From IMG/VR virus record IMGVR_UViG_3300042560_001063, positions 1 to 39,525 of that record: a stretch of 39,525 nt of DNA, one strand, 5' to 3'. The DNA is from a virus. The position numbers were made by a program, and so were the translations under genes. A model generated the notes under the pieces. The model made no database searches. It was not told the DNA's origin and worked only from the letters and a program-made list of their open reading frames with translations. How positions within the stretch are numbered: position 1 is the first letter of the stretch; each line of letters opens with the position of its first letter. Shown in pieces: positions 1 through 7,466 of the stretch.

Positions 1-127
1 AACAAGCAGCGCAGTGATGTCACCGGACCCTGACAGGCTGGCCGACATCGCGCCGGGGTTCTGCTCGCCACCCTGAAAGTACCCACCGGGGAAGAACCGT
101 TCCGGGAAGTACTTGTTAGGGAAATGG
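1..127. repeat. Terminal redundancy, copy 1 (assembly overlap of a circular genome)
   Basis: These 127 bases are identical to 39399-39525. The reading frame of the gene interrupted at the window end continues perfectly across the joined ends, so the molecule closes into a circle. An overlap of exactly 127 bases equals a common largest assembler k-mer, so it is better read as an assembly overlap than as a biological terminal repeat. Confidence 0.93.
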
Positions 128-138
128 TCCCCGCTCAC
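1..138 (-). CDS. Start portion of the tail/capsid accessory protein split by the circle junction
   Basis: This is the amino-terminal part of the gene whose remainder lies at 39063-39398 (or 39525). Read across the junction, a GTG start at 138-136 gives 157 residues. The start follows the TAA of the upstream gene after only three bases (TAA ACC GTG), in the same frame. The first 30 residues contain an aromatic/proline repeat (NKYFPERFFPGGYF), a pattern common near the ends of phage tail and linker proteins. The function is not known. Its position, between tail-like genes and the scaffold gene, suggests a structural or assembly role. Confidence 0.75.
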   Translation of the reverse strand, partial: MSGDHFPNKYFPERFFPGGYFQGGEQNPGAMSASLSGSGDITALLV

Positions 139-141
139 GGT

Positions 142-942
142 TTAGCTGTCCGTCAGGTCGTAAGTGATAGCCGTGCGATTGCCTTCGCTGCTGACCGTGG
201 CAATGATCCGATCCTTGTCATCCACAACCGCGTTACGAATGGTAATCGTGGTCGTATCCGCGCCGCTGATCTTGCCCGCAGTCGCTGCAGCAATGAGCCT
301 CAAGGCGTGACGCACTGTCAGCCCCTCCTCTACCCCGTCCAGAGCGTCCAGAATGGCGTTAGCGACGTTGCCTGTGGTCAGCACATCGCCCGTGACGTTG
401 ATTGCCGCTGCAAGCGTTCCCAAGGCCGTCAGGGCCGTGGTCCCTGCTACCGTGCCTTCCGCCTCTACAGCCGCTGCAAGGTGGCCTATAGCGGTTAGCT
501 GAGCCGTTGCACCGCCAGAGCCTGATAGAGCCGCAGCAAGCTGCAGGAACGCCTGGAGTTGCGCCCCTGAGATAGTACCAGAGCCGCTGATGGTCGCAGC
601 CATCGAGATGATAAGCTGGCCGACACCTGTGAGCGTGCCAGTTCCCGCTATCGTCGCCTGCCCGTTCACACCGCCAGCTACTGAGCCTGTCAGATCGCCG
701 TCACCGGATATGTTCTTACGAGCCGCGAGAGCGCCTGCCGTGATGGGCATAACCCACCAATATGGGTCACGATATCCGTCTGGAACGCCTGAGAGCGGAT
801 CCCAATACTCTGAGCAGAACGCGCCGCGAGATTGGCTGATCTTGTTGAAGTCGCTGCGGTTGTTACCTAGCCCGATAGACCCACCCCCAATGGAGCGGCC
901 CGGGTCTTTGGATAGAACCGAGTAGTTGCCGATCAGGGCCAT
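142..942 (-). CDS. Glycine/alanine repeat tail-type structural protein (266 aa)
   Basis: The first 75 residues are non-repetitive and contain aromatic residues (GYRDPYWWVMP). From about 80 to 190 follows a degenerate repeat alternating small hydrophobic strands with G-x-G turns (for example TISGSGTISG), typical of beta-rich phage fibre or tail-tip proteins. The last 40 residues (NAVVDDKDRIIATV to the end) resemble a C-terminal module seen in other phage structural proteins. The ATG at 942 is preferred to the upstream in-frame TTG because GGTGGGG precedes it and it lies just after the TGA of the preceding gene. Exact role unknown; a virion surface or tail protein is likely. Confidence 0.7.
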   Translation of the reverse strand: MALIGNYSVLSKDPGRSIGGGSIGLGNNRSDFNKISQSRGAFCSEYWDPLSGVPDGYRDPYWWVMPITAGALAARKNISGDGDLTGSVAGGVNGQATIAGTGTLTGVGQLIISMAATISGSGTISGAQLQAFLQLAAALSGSGGATAQLTAIGHLAAAVEAEGTVAGTTALTALGTLAAAINVTGDVLTTGNVANAILDALDGVEEGLTVRHALRLIAAATAGKISGADTTTITIRNAVVDDKDRIIATVSSEGNRTAITYDLTDS

Positions 943-943
943 A

Positions 944-2083
944 TCAGCCCCACCCAAAATCCAGATGGCCGTAGAATGCCGATGTGACCGGAGTTGCCGC
1001 GCCTGCGTACATCAGCCATGTGAGACAAGCGCCGTCATAAACGCGGGGCATCGAAGGCAGCTGGTTCACGAGGTCACGCTCTGCTGCAACGCCTACGGTT
1101 GTCATCGGAAGTGTGAGCAATGGTCTGCAGAGGACAAGGTTCGTAGTGCCTGACGTGTGGGTCACGTTGTAACTGAACTGCTGCACTGAGCGAATGCCAC
1201 TATCACCAGCCGCTAGCGGGATGAACGGGCCAAACTTGCCTGCGCCCGTGCCTGAATATTCAATCTGGCCGATAGGCGCAGTTGCGTTCGAAATGGGCTG
1301 CGTGGTCGGTGTCGTGTTGCCCGTGTTTCCGGCTGCGTCCGTGTAGGTTAGCTGGATGTTCGGTGTGCCTGCACCGAGTGCAACGGATGGGGTCATGTAA
1401 GCCTGAACGCCTGCACCATGTGTGGGTGCACGGTCGCCGAGATAGATCGTGGCTGTGTGCGTACCCGTGCCAGCGTCGGTGAACGCAATGACCGTCGCCG
1501 TATCCACGTTCGCCATCGAAGTTGCAACGCGGCAAGTCGTGGCCGATACCCTGACTGCGTAATAGGTCGTGTTGAGTGAGAGACCCGTGGGCAGTGTCGT
1601 GGTCGTCGTGAACCGAAGCGGGGTATATGATTGGATGTCCCAACCTGCGTAGGTCAGGAGAAGTCCAGAGGACGAAGAGGCCGTGACCGTGGCGGAGTTC
1701 ACAAGCGCCTGGTTGCCTGACGTGGTCGTCGTCGTGACCGGATACCAGCCAAGCATGTCCACAAGCATGAACACGGCGGGCATTGTCGTAGCTGCCGCGC
1801 TAAACGCCGAAGCGTTCAGGATGCGTTTGATGTCCGTGCTTACATCGCCACCGTGATAGATCGCGCCCTGCAAGCGGTCATGTGCTGCGTGGAAAGCCAA
1901 GTTAGTGCCAACCGCGCCCAAGGTCATAGCAGCGGGGTTTCCCGTCGCATGAGGCAGCGCGTACCACGTGCCTGCCGCCTGAGTACCCACGGCATGGGTC
2001 AGCTTGTTCCAGTCTGCACGCCAGAACTTGCCGTTGACGCTGATTTCGTTAATCAGGTCATCAAGTGAGGTAAAGCCTGGCAT
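944..2083 (-). CDS. Structural protein, larger member of a tandem paralogous pair (379 aa)
   Basis: This is a paralogue of the next upstream gene (2093-2965). Both share a G-N-P-A segment near residue 45, a GPF...L.AGDSG[IV]RS block in the C-terminal third, an L-V-L-x-[RK]-P-L block, an [ER]KD/ERD segment and a final F-x-W motif. This copy has about 90 extra residues near 135-220, rich in Thr/Tyr strands (TGLSLNTTYYAV), that look like an inserted beta-sandwich domain. The family function is unknown. Both genes lie between portal and scaffold, so they are probably virion proteins such as capsid decoration or tail appendages. Confidence 0.7.
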   Translation of the reverse strand: MPGFTSLDDLINEISVNGKFWRADWNKLTHAVGTQAAGTWYALPHATGNPAAMTLGAVGTNLAFHAAHDRLQGAIYHGGDVSTDIKRILNASAFSAAATTMPAVFMLVDMLGWYPVTTTTTSGNQALVNSATVTASSSSGLLLTYAGWDIQSYTPLRFTTTTTLPTGLSLNTTYYAVRVSATTCRVATSMANVDTATVIAFTDAGTGTHTATIYLGDRAPTHGAGVQAYMTPSVALGAGTPNIQLTYTDAAGNTGNTTPTTQPISNATAPIGQIEYSGTGAGKFGPFIPLAAGDSGIRSVQQFSYNVTHTSGTTNLVLCRPLLTLPMTTVGVAAERDLVNQLPSMPRVYDGACLTWLMYAGAATPVTSAFYGHLDFGWG

Positions 2084-2092
2084 GTATGGTCC

Positions 2093-2965
2093 TCAAGCCC
2101 AAACAAACGAGCAGTCACCAAGTAGCGGAATGCCGCTCAGTGAGCCGTTGGGGCATGTGATGAAGTTGACATATGCGTTGTCCTCGACTTCCGGGAGTTT
2201 GCCCCCGGCATCAAGGTAGAAATCCTTCTCGGTCGGGGCGTCGATACCCCTAACCGTCAGTTCAGCAAGCGGCTTGACCAACACAAGCGTGAACAGACCC
2301 ACGTCTGTCCCGTTCGTGCATTGCACCGCTTCGATAGACCGCACACCGCTATCACCCGCCTGAAGCGTCATAAACGGCCCGTTCCGGCCCGTTCCGGCCT
2401 GTCCAGTGCAAAGCAACGTACCGTTGACACTCGCCGCCGTGGTCATTGTGTGCAGTGGTGTGACCCTGCTGCCAACACCCGCTGAGTTCGTGTAGGTCAC
2501 AAAGAATGTGTCGCCTACTAGCGAGTGAGGGGCCACGAGAATGGGCATGATCTGCACGCCTGCGCCCGTAGTCGAGCGGGTCAAGACCTCGCTATTCACC
2601 ATTGGCTGGCTGTCTGATGTTCCCATGTCTACGAAGGGGTAGAACATTAGGTAATCAAGCATAGTCACACGCTGCGGAACCGCTGCGGCTGTGACTGCCA
2701 TAGCCGTAATCTTGCGCAGATACTTTTTCCCGCCCGATACGTTGCCACCGTGCTGGATGCCGCCGTCACCTGAACGGGTCAGCACCTTGGCTTCTAACGG
2801 AGCCGCCGCGTAATACTGCGGGGCCGGATTGCCCGGAGCCATCGAGTAATCAAACCAGACGCCCGCCACTGTCGTGACAGCAGGCACCTTTCGATAGGTC
2901 ACATAGGTAGAGTTGCCAGCAATCTCAGCGTCAACAAATGCCGCGATATTGGCAAAGCCTGCCAT
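2093..2965 (-). CDS. Structural protein, shorter member of a tandem paralogous pair (290 aa)
   Basis: It shares N-terminal and C-terminal blocks with the gene at 944-2083 but lacks that protein's inserted beta-rich segment. The ATG at 2965 directly follows the TAA of the 54-aa upstream gene with no spacer, so translation is probably coupled. It contains a stretch of direct 10-base repetition around 2378-2402 that encodes Gly-Arg-Asn-Gly-Pro. No enzymatic motif is seen. Its location and composition suggest a virion component of unknown role. Confidence 0.7.
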   Translation of the reverse strand: MAGFANIAAFVDAEIAGNSTYVTYRKVPAVTTVAGVWFDYSMAPGNPAPQYYAAAPLEAKVLTRSGDGGIQHGGNVSGGKKYLRKITAMAVTAAAVPQRVTMLDYLMFYPFVDMGTSDSQPMVNSEVLTRSTTGAGVQIMPILVAPHSLVGDTFFVTYTNSAGVGSRVTPLHTMTTAASVNGTLLCTGQAGTGRNGPFMTLQAGDSGVRSIEAVQCTNGTDVGLFTLVLVKPLAELTVRGIDAPTEKDFYLDAGGKLPEVEDNAYVNFITCPNGSLSGIPLLGDCSFVWA

Positions 2966-3130
2966 TTAGCTCGCCACCTTGCTCTCGCCATAAGCCGTTG
3001 CGTGCAGGCTGGCAACAATCCCGCCATTGCACTCGCAGCCGCGAATGAACTCGTCGCGCTCGCGTTTCACCTCAACACCGCATTCCTTGCAGGAGTAAAT
3101 GGTCGGGGGCTTCTGTTTCACGTCAATCAT
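2966..3130 (-). CDS. Small zinc-ribbon-like protein (54 aa)
   Basis: An ATG at 3130 overlaps the preceding stop as ATGA, and the TAA directly abuts the next gene's ATG (TAAATG), which strongly supports a real gene in the late operon. It has four cysteines arranged as C-x2-C at 14-17 (YSCKECG) and C-x-C at 32-34 (GCEC), suggesting a small metal-binding fold. Similar tiny zinc proteins in phages can be structural or regulatory, such as Com-type translational regulators. No specific function is claimed. Confidence 0.7.
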   Translation of the reverse strand: MIDVKQKPPTIYSCKECGVEVKRERDEFIRGCECNGGIVASLHATAYGESKVAS

Positions 3131-3561
3131 GACTCGCTCACGTCCAAAGCGCCAGCAGCGAACTGTGGCTGAATGCCGTTAGCAACCGCAAGGCTTGATG
3201 TGAGAGCGCCTGCATACAGCACCAACCCCGTGCCGCTCGCTCCCGTACCAATGGCGACGTGCGTCAGCGTAGCGCCCGAAGCGCCGCACTGGGCGAACTG
3301 TGCCAAGGCAGCGTTAGCCGTCGCGCCACCTGACGGGACATCCCAGCCTGACGTGGTGCGGACAATAGCGATGCGGGCATAGTTCGTGTAGCTCGTCTCG
3401 TTGGTCGTCTGCGAGCCACCGACACCGGGATCTGCCGTGTGCAGCGACAAATAGAGGTTCGTCGCAGGGCTGGAGCTATCGTTCTCGGCGATGTCAGCCC
3501 ATGCCGTTGCGTTGAAGATAAGCGCCAGGATTGAGTTGCTGGCAGATGTTGACTTAGGCAT
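3127..3561 (-). CDS. Tail fibre-like structural protein (144 aa)
   Basis: The ATG overlaps the portal stop (TGATG) and the TGA overlaps the next gene as ATGA. The segment LYLSLHTADPG followed by a Thr-rich region and SYTNYARIAIVR is characteristic of a widespread small phage protein usually annotated as a tail fibre or minor structural protein. The rest is Ala/Gly-rich with a TLTHVAIGTG strand. The call rests on motif resemblance and on its place directly after the portal gene. Confidence 0.65.
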   Translation of the reverse strand: MPKSTSASNSILALIFNATAWADIAENDSSSPATNLYLSLHTADPGVGGSQTTNETSYTNYARIAIVRTTSGWDVPSGGATANAALAQFAQCGASGATLTHVAIGTGASGTGLVLYAGALTSSLAVANGIQPQFAAGALDVSES

Positions 3562-5699
3562 CAGGTTATCCCTTGTGCGCGGCCATCAGGGCCTCTGAGA
3601 ATCTGTTTTGGCTTGGACAATGCAGACGCCAAGGCTTCCTGACCCCGCCCAATGGCAAGAAGGCCAGCACCCAAGGCTTCCATTGTCCGGTCAGGCTGTA
3701 CCGGCTGCATGACTTCCTGAGACGCCTTCGCAGTCTCGCGGGCTTCGTGCCTCTGGGCTTCCATGCCCTTAAACTCGAAGTCCATCTGCTTGGACTGCAT
3801 GTTGAACTCAAGGTCGGCCATCTTCTCCTGGCGCTTGATTTCCAGCATGGCTTGCGCCTTGCCAGTTTCAATCTCAGCCTGCCGGTTAAGCCGCTCCATG
3901 TCATACTTAAACTCGAGGTCTGCCAATTGCATGGCCCGCTCTGTCTTGCGCTTGTCCGCTTCGTCTTGGCGCAGTAGCTCTTGCGCGTCAGCCTGCGCCT
4001 GCATCTCAAGCTCTTGCTGCTTGGCCTGCATCTGCATCTGAGCCTTCTGCGCCTCGGCTTGCATGGCCATGTCTGGCTGCTGGCTTTGCTGCTCTTGGGC
4101 CTGCTTCAGCTTGTCAAGCAGCAACTTCTTCTTCGGCAGCGAAGAGGCTTCAATCAGCACGTCAGGCGGGATAGGCATTCCGGCCTGCACGAGTTCCGCA
4201 AGGCGCTGGAACTGTTCCTCTTGGATAACTGCAGTGTCTGGCGTGCTGTCGATGACGATGTCCACATCCATGTCAGCAGGGCTATTTGCCTTCATGACAG
4301 GCTGGCCGGTCATCGGGTCGATCTGTGGCATACCCGTCTGCGGGTCAATCACAGGTTCCGGCATGTTCAAGCCAACAAAGCGCGGGGCGTTCTCGTCGTC
4401 CGTGACCCGTATCCACTTTGGGGCCGTCCAGAATTGCTTGATGGACTCCCACATGGCGCGGTAGCACCTGAGCTTCCAATCGTCGAAGCCAGCCAGCAAC
4501 GGAGCTTGTTCGGTCATGCCAGCTTGCTGTTCAGCGAGGATAGCCCTGCCGGACTGAGACTGACCGCTACGGCCTACAATGCCCGGTGTCGGGGACTGAC
4601 GGCGCATCTCTTCCTTGGCATCGCGGAGCAGTTCGAGATGGGCAGGCGTCAACTGCCTGTCGCCCAACTCCTCAATCTGGCCTTCGCGGGCTTCAATGAT
4701 GCCGTCCGGCTTGGCCCATTCCTTGCGAACCGCGTCAACGTCCAGAACCCCAGGCTCTACCCGGAGTTTGGCCACGTTCAGCAGATGGATCGCCTTCGAC
4801 CGACCCTTGTTGATTGCGTCTTGCGGCGAGATCATGTCCTTGACCGCGCCGTACCGCTGGTTGTCGATGTCCACATATGCGGACTGAGCGAGGATCGGAT
4901 TGCGCGGCTGTTTGGTCTTGCTGTCGAGGTACTGGCTTGGGCCTTCTTCCAAGACGCCGCCATAGACAAACACGCACTTGTTCCAGATGCCACCTCTGCG
5001 GCTGTACATCTCAAAGCACATGATGCGGCGGGACTTCACGTCAATCCATGACCAGCCGTCCTTTGGCCGATCCTTGAACGTGTCGCCGGTTGTCGCGATG
5101 TCAAAGGACTGCTTGATCTTGTCTTCAGCGTCTGGATAGAGGTCAATCAGGTCCTGCTCATCCATCCACTTGGCGATGCCCATGTATCTGGCGTCGCCGA
5201 AGTCCCTGTCCCTTGAGTACGGATCGTAGAAAAACTCTTCTGGCCTGATGCGCCGGATGCCAGGCTCTTGGCCCTCGTTGATTTCGTTGATGCCCGCCAC
5301 CACGCCCCAAATCAGGAAGTCCTGCAGGCATTCTCTCGCTGTCGCATTGAACCGGGTCACGTCGCTGACGTAGCGCAGGCCGTCCGTGGCTACTTCAGCA
5401 GCCTCTTGGTCCTGCGGGGTTCGGCCCCAGCCTTTTGGATCTGTGCGGCCACGTTCTACAATACCGATGATGGCATTCACAGCAGGCTTGATATGGTTGA
5501 ACGCAAGTGCGGGCTGGCCACGGGCCTCAAGTGTCCTGCGCTCGCTGTCCGTCCACTGGTCGCCGTCGTAGTACCGCTGGAAGACCTGAGCCGCGCGCCT
5601 TGCAGCGTCGAGCATGTCCATCGACACAGTAGCTTTGCGCTTTACCGTTTCGAGGTAGTTATCCTCGGCCTTCTGGTCTGCAATCTTGCGCTTTGCCAT
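3561..5699 (-). CDS. Portal protein, P22 gp1-like (712 aa)
   Basis: The portal forms the dodecameric DNA channel at one capsid vertex. Characteristic P22-like features are an early YYDGDQWTDSER segment, PALAFNHIKPAVN, and a RIRPEEFFYDPYSRD block near residue 165. The C-terminal ~200 residues form a Gln/Met/Glu-rich coiled coil matching the long barrel helix of P22-type portals. Length is close to P22 gp1 (725 aa). The ATG at 5699 overlaps the terminase stop (TAATG). An in-frame extension to 5801 runs through the end of the terminase gene and is rejected. It follows terminase in the packaging cluster. Confidence 0.92.
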   Translation of the reverse strand: MAKRKIADQKAEDNYLETVKRKATVSMDMLDAARRAAQVFQRYYDGDQWTDSERRTLEARGQPALAFNHIKPAVNAIIGIVERGRTDPKGWGRTPQDQEAAEVATDGLRYVSDVTRFNATARECLQDFLIWGVVAGINEINEGQEPGIRRIRPEEFFYDPYSRDRDFGDARYMGIAKWMDEQDLIDLYPDAEDKIKQSFDIATTGDTFKDRPKDGWSWIDVKSRRIMCFEMYSRRGGIWNKCVFVYGGVLEEGPSQYLDSKTKQPRNPILAQSAYVDIDNQRYGAVKDMISPQDAINKGRSKAIHLLNVAKLRVEPGVLDVDAVRKEWAKPDGIIEAREGQIEELGDRQLTPAHLELLRDAKEEMRRQSPTPGIVGRSGQSQSGRAILAEQQAGMTEQAPLLAGFDDWKLRCYRAMWESIKQFWTAPKWIRVTDDENAPRFVGLNMPEPVIDPQTGMPQIDPMTGQPVMKANSPADMDVDIVIDSTPDTAVIQEEQFQRLAELVQAGMPIPPDVLIEASSLPKKKLLLDKLKQAQEQQSQQPDMAMQAEAQKAQMQMQAKQQELEMQAQADAQELLRQDEADKRKTERAMQLADLEFKYDMERLNRQAEIETGKAQAMLEIKRQEKMADLEFNMQSKQMDFEFKGMEAQRHEARETAKASQEVMQPVQPDRTMEALGAGLLAIGRGQEALASALSKPKQILRGPDGRAQGIT

Positions 5700-7189
5700 T
5701 ATGCTGTCTTCCATCCGCCCTGAGCGGCCAAACTTCTGTTTCTTGTGTACCTGTCGACCGGGTTGCGTGAGTGGTCGACCTTGGTGAGCAACGCAGGCCA
5801 TGCCTCGTAGACTGCCCTGCCTATCAGCGAGCAGCAGTCAACGGCGTCGTCATGCTTGCCGGCCGGAAAGCGGATTAGCTGGTCAACAACCTCGCCAGCC
5901 CAAGGGGCCTTGGGGAAGCTCACCTTGCCGTTAGCCGCAAGTGCCTGGAATGCTCTAGCGCGTGTCGGCTTGTCGTGGATGGATGCCACCCACTCGATCG
6001 CCGCCCACGTTCGGCGTTCGTCCATTCGCTTCTTCAGCGGCCCTTCGATGGCTCGCTTGATGACACCACTTTCAGCAAACCATGTGAGCGGCTTGTGTTT
6101 CCCGATGAGGTCACACCACTTCTCGATCCAGACACCTGCGTCTGTCTGACCACGCCACCAGTCAACGGCGTATATCGTGCTGTCAGCGCCCACACCCCAA
6201 ACCGCGTGTTCGGTATAGTCGCCGCCGCCGTCCGTAACCGCAAAGTCGCTAGTACCGAAGAGGTTGACTTTGGGCCGGTCTTCATGGGTCTTGAACCATT
6301 CCCTGCGGAAGAAGTCGCCGTCTTCAGGCGCAGGCCGCTGCTGATAGAGCGCCGCCCACATCATCGCGGTCGTTTCCCGCTTCCGCTGTTTCAGAAAGCT
6401 GGGGTAGTCGTAATTAGCATCGCCAGCCCAAAGGAACTCGCCAGGCTTGCGCCCTAGCACGTCACCCTGCTCTGCCTCTGCGCGGATCTCCAAGACCCTG
6501 CCTTTGACATCGCCCGAAGCGATCTGTTCCAGAACCCGGCCCGCAACGTCTTCTTCATGCCAGCGGGTGTTTATCAGGATGCGCTTGGCTCCCGGCTTCA
6601 GACGGGCGGAGAAGTCGTCCTTGTACCAATCCCACCGCTTGCGCCGGATGGTCTCCGAGAACGCATCCTCACGACTGCCGAAGAGGTCATCAATGAGGCC
6701 AAGGTCTGCGCGGTAGCCTGAGATACCGACGCCAGCACCTACTGCGTAGTACTCGCCGCCCGACTGCAAGGCCCAACGGTCAACCGCTGTGCTGTCGCCT
6801 GACAAGGCAATGCCCAACACATGCCCGTCGAAAGCTATGTCGTTCCTGATCTTGCGGCCCCAGCGTCCAGCAAACTCGCCGTTGTGGGTGCCGAAGAGAA
6901 CTTGGTTCTTCGGGTACTTGCCAAGATACCAAGACGGCAAAAGGTGGCTGATGTAGGTACTCTTTGCGCTCCCTGGTGGGGCAAAGATCAGCAGAACCTC
7001 TTCGTCTGACTCCAGAAAGGCTTCGACATTGTCGATAATGCACTGGTGATGCTTTGCAGGCTCAAAGCCCTTGAAGCGTGCCCATTCAGTGAGGCTTCCC
7101 CGTATCTTGCTGCGGCTCAACAGTTCCTGCGCGGCTGTCTTCCTCGGCGATGATGGCGAGGAGTTCTGCGTCTGTGGCTGTGCGTACAT
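5699..7189 (-). CDS. Terminase large subunit (496 aa)
   Basis: This is the ATP-driven DNA packaging motor and headful nuclease. A Walker A motif lies at 69-78 (FAPPGSAKST), a Walker B at 163-168 (LGLIDD) and a coupling motif at 206-214 (INTRWHEED). The C-terminal nuclease domain begins near FGTSDFAVTDGGGDYT (311-326), with a later HDDAVD acidic motif. The ATG at 7189 overlaps the small subunit gene by about 100 bases. A TTG at 7120 with AGGA upstream is an alternative, but the AAQELLSRSK segment before it looks like part of the normal N-terminal domain, so the longer form is kept. The stop overlaps the portal start. Confidence 0.93.
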   Translation of the reverse strand: MYAQPQTQNSSPSSPRKTAAQELLSRSKIRGSLTEWARFKGFEPAKHHQCIIDNVEAFLESDEEVLLIFAPPGSAKSTYISHLLPSWYLGKYPKNQVLFGTHNGEFAGRWGRKIRNDIAFDGHVLGIALSGDSTAVDRWALQSGGEYYAVGAGVGISGYRADLGLIDDLFGSREDAFSETIRRKRWDWYKDDFSARLKPGAKRILINTRWHEEDVAGRVLEQIASGDVKGRVLEIRAEAEQGDVLGRKPGEFLWAGDANYDYPSFLKQRKRETTAMMWAALYQQRPAPEDGDFFRREWFKTHEDRPKVNLFGTSDFAVTDGGGDYTEHAVWGVGADSTIYAVDWWRGQTDAGVWIEKWCDLIGKHKPLTWFAESGVIKRAIEGPLKKRMDERRTWAAIEWVASIHDKPTRARAFQALAANGKVSFPKAPWAGEVVDQLIRFPAGKHDDAVDCCSLIGRAVYEAWPALLTKVDHSRNPVDRYTRNRSLAAQGGWKTA

Positions 7190-7433
7190 CTTTCACAGTG
7201 ACCGTTGATGACTGATGAGCCTTGCCATCAATTCGGTCGCCTATCTCCTTGATGCATTGAATGTCGCCGGAAAGAGCGAGTTCGACCACTTTGTCAGCAA
7301 CGAGTTCAAGTGACTGGTCAACGCCTTTTCCCTTCCCGGCTTTCCGTGCCAATGCGCGGCGAAGGGCTTCGCGCCAAGGCTTGTCTGATCCACGACCGCC
7401 AGGATTGCCTGACTGTCCTTTTGAAAAGGCCAC
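7086..7433 (-). CDS. Terminase small subunit-like protein (115 aa)
   Basis: It starts with FSKGQSGNPGGRG, the signature of a DUF5681-type N-terminal segment often found in proteins directly upstream of large terminases. A helical region with several short amphipathic helices follows (VADKVVELALSGDIQCIKEIGDRIDGKA). The GTG start has a weak AGGG about ten bases upstream. The gene is immediately upstream of and overlapping the large terminase, which supports a DNA-recognition role at the pac site, though small terminases are too diverse for a firm call from sequence alone. Confidence 0.75.
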   Translation of the reverse strand: MAFSKGQSGNPGGRGSDKPWREALRRALARKAGKGKGVDQSLELVADKVVELALSGDIQCIKEIGDRIDGKAHQSSTVTVKDVRTATDAELLAIIAEEDSRAGTVEPQQDTGKPH

Positions 7434-7466
7434 TGCTGTGAACCCTAAATTGTTGATGTTGAAATA

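Noticed and set aside
2378-2402. Tandem 10-base duplication
   Set aside because: Explained as coding for Gly-Arg-Asn-Gly-Pro conserved in the paralogous protein.
3981-5051. Long + strand reading frame (356 codons) antisense to the portal gene
   Set aside because: Leu/His/Arg-rich composition of a mirror frame, no ribosome-binding site, and it lies opposite a well-supported portal gene.
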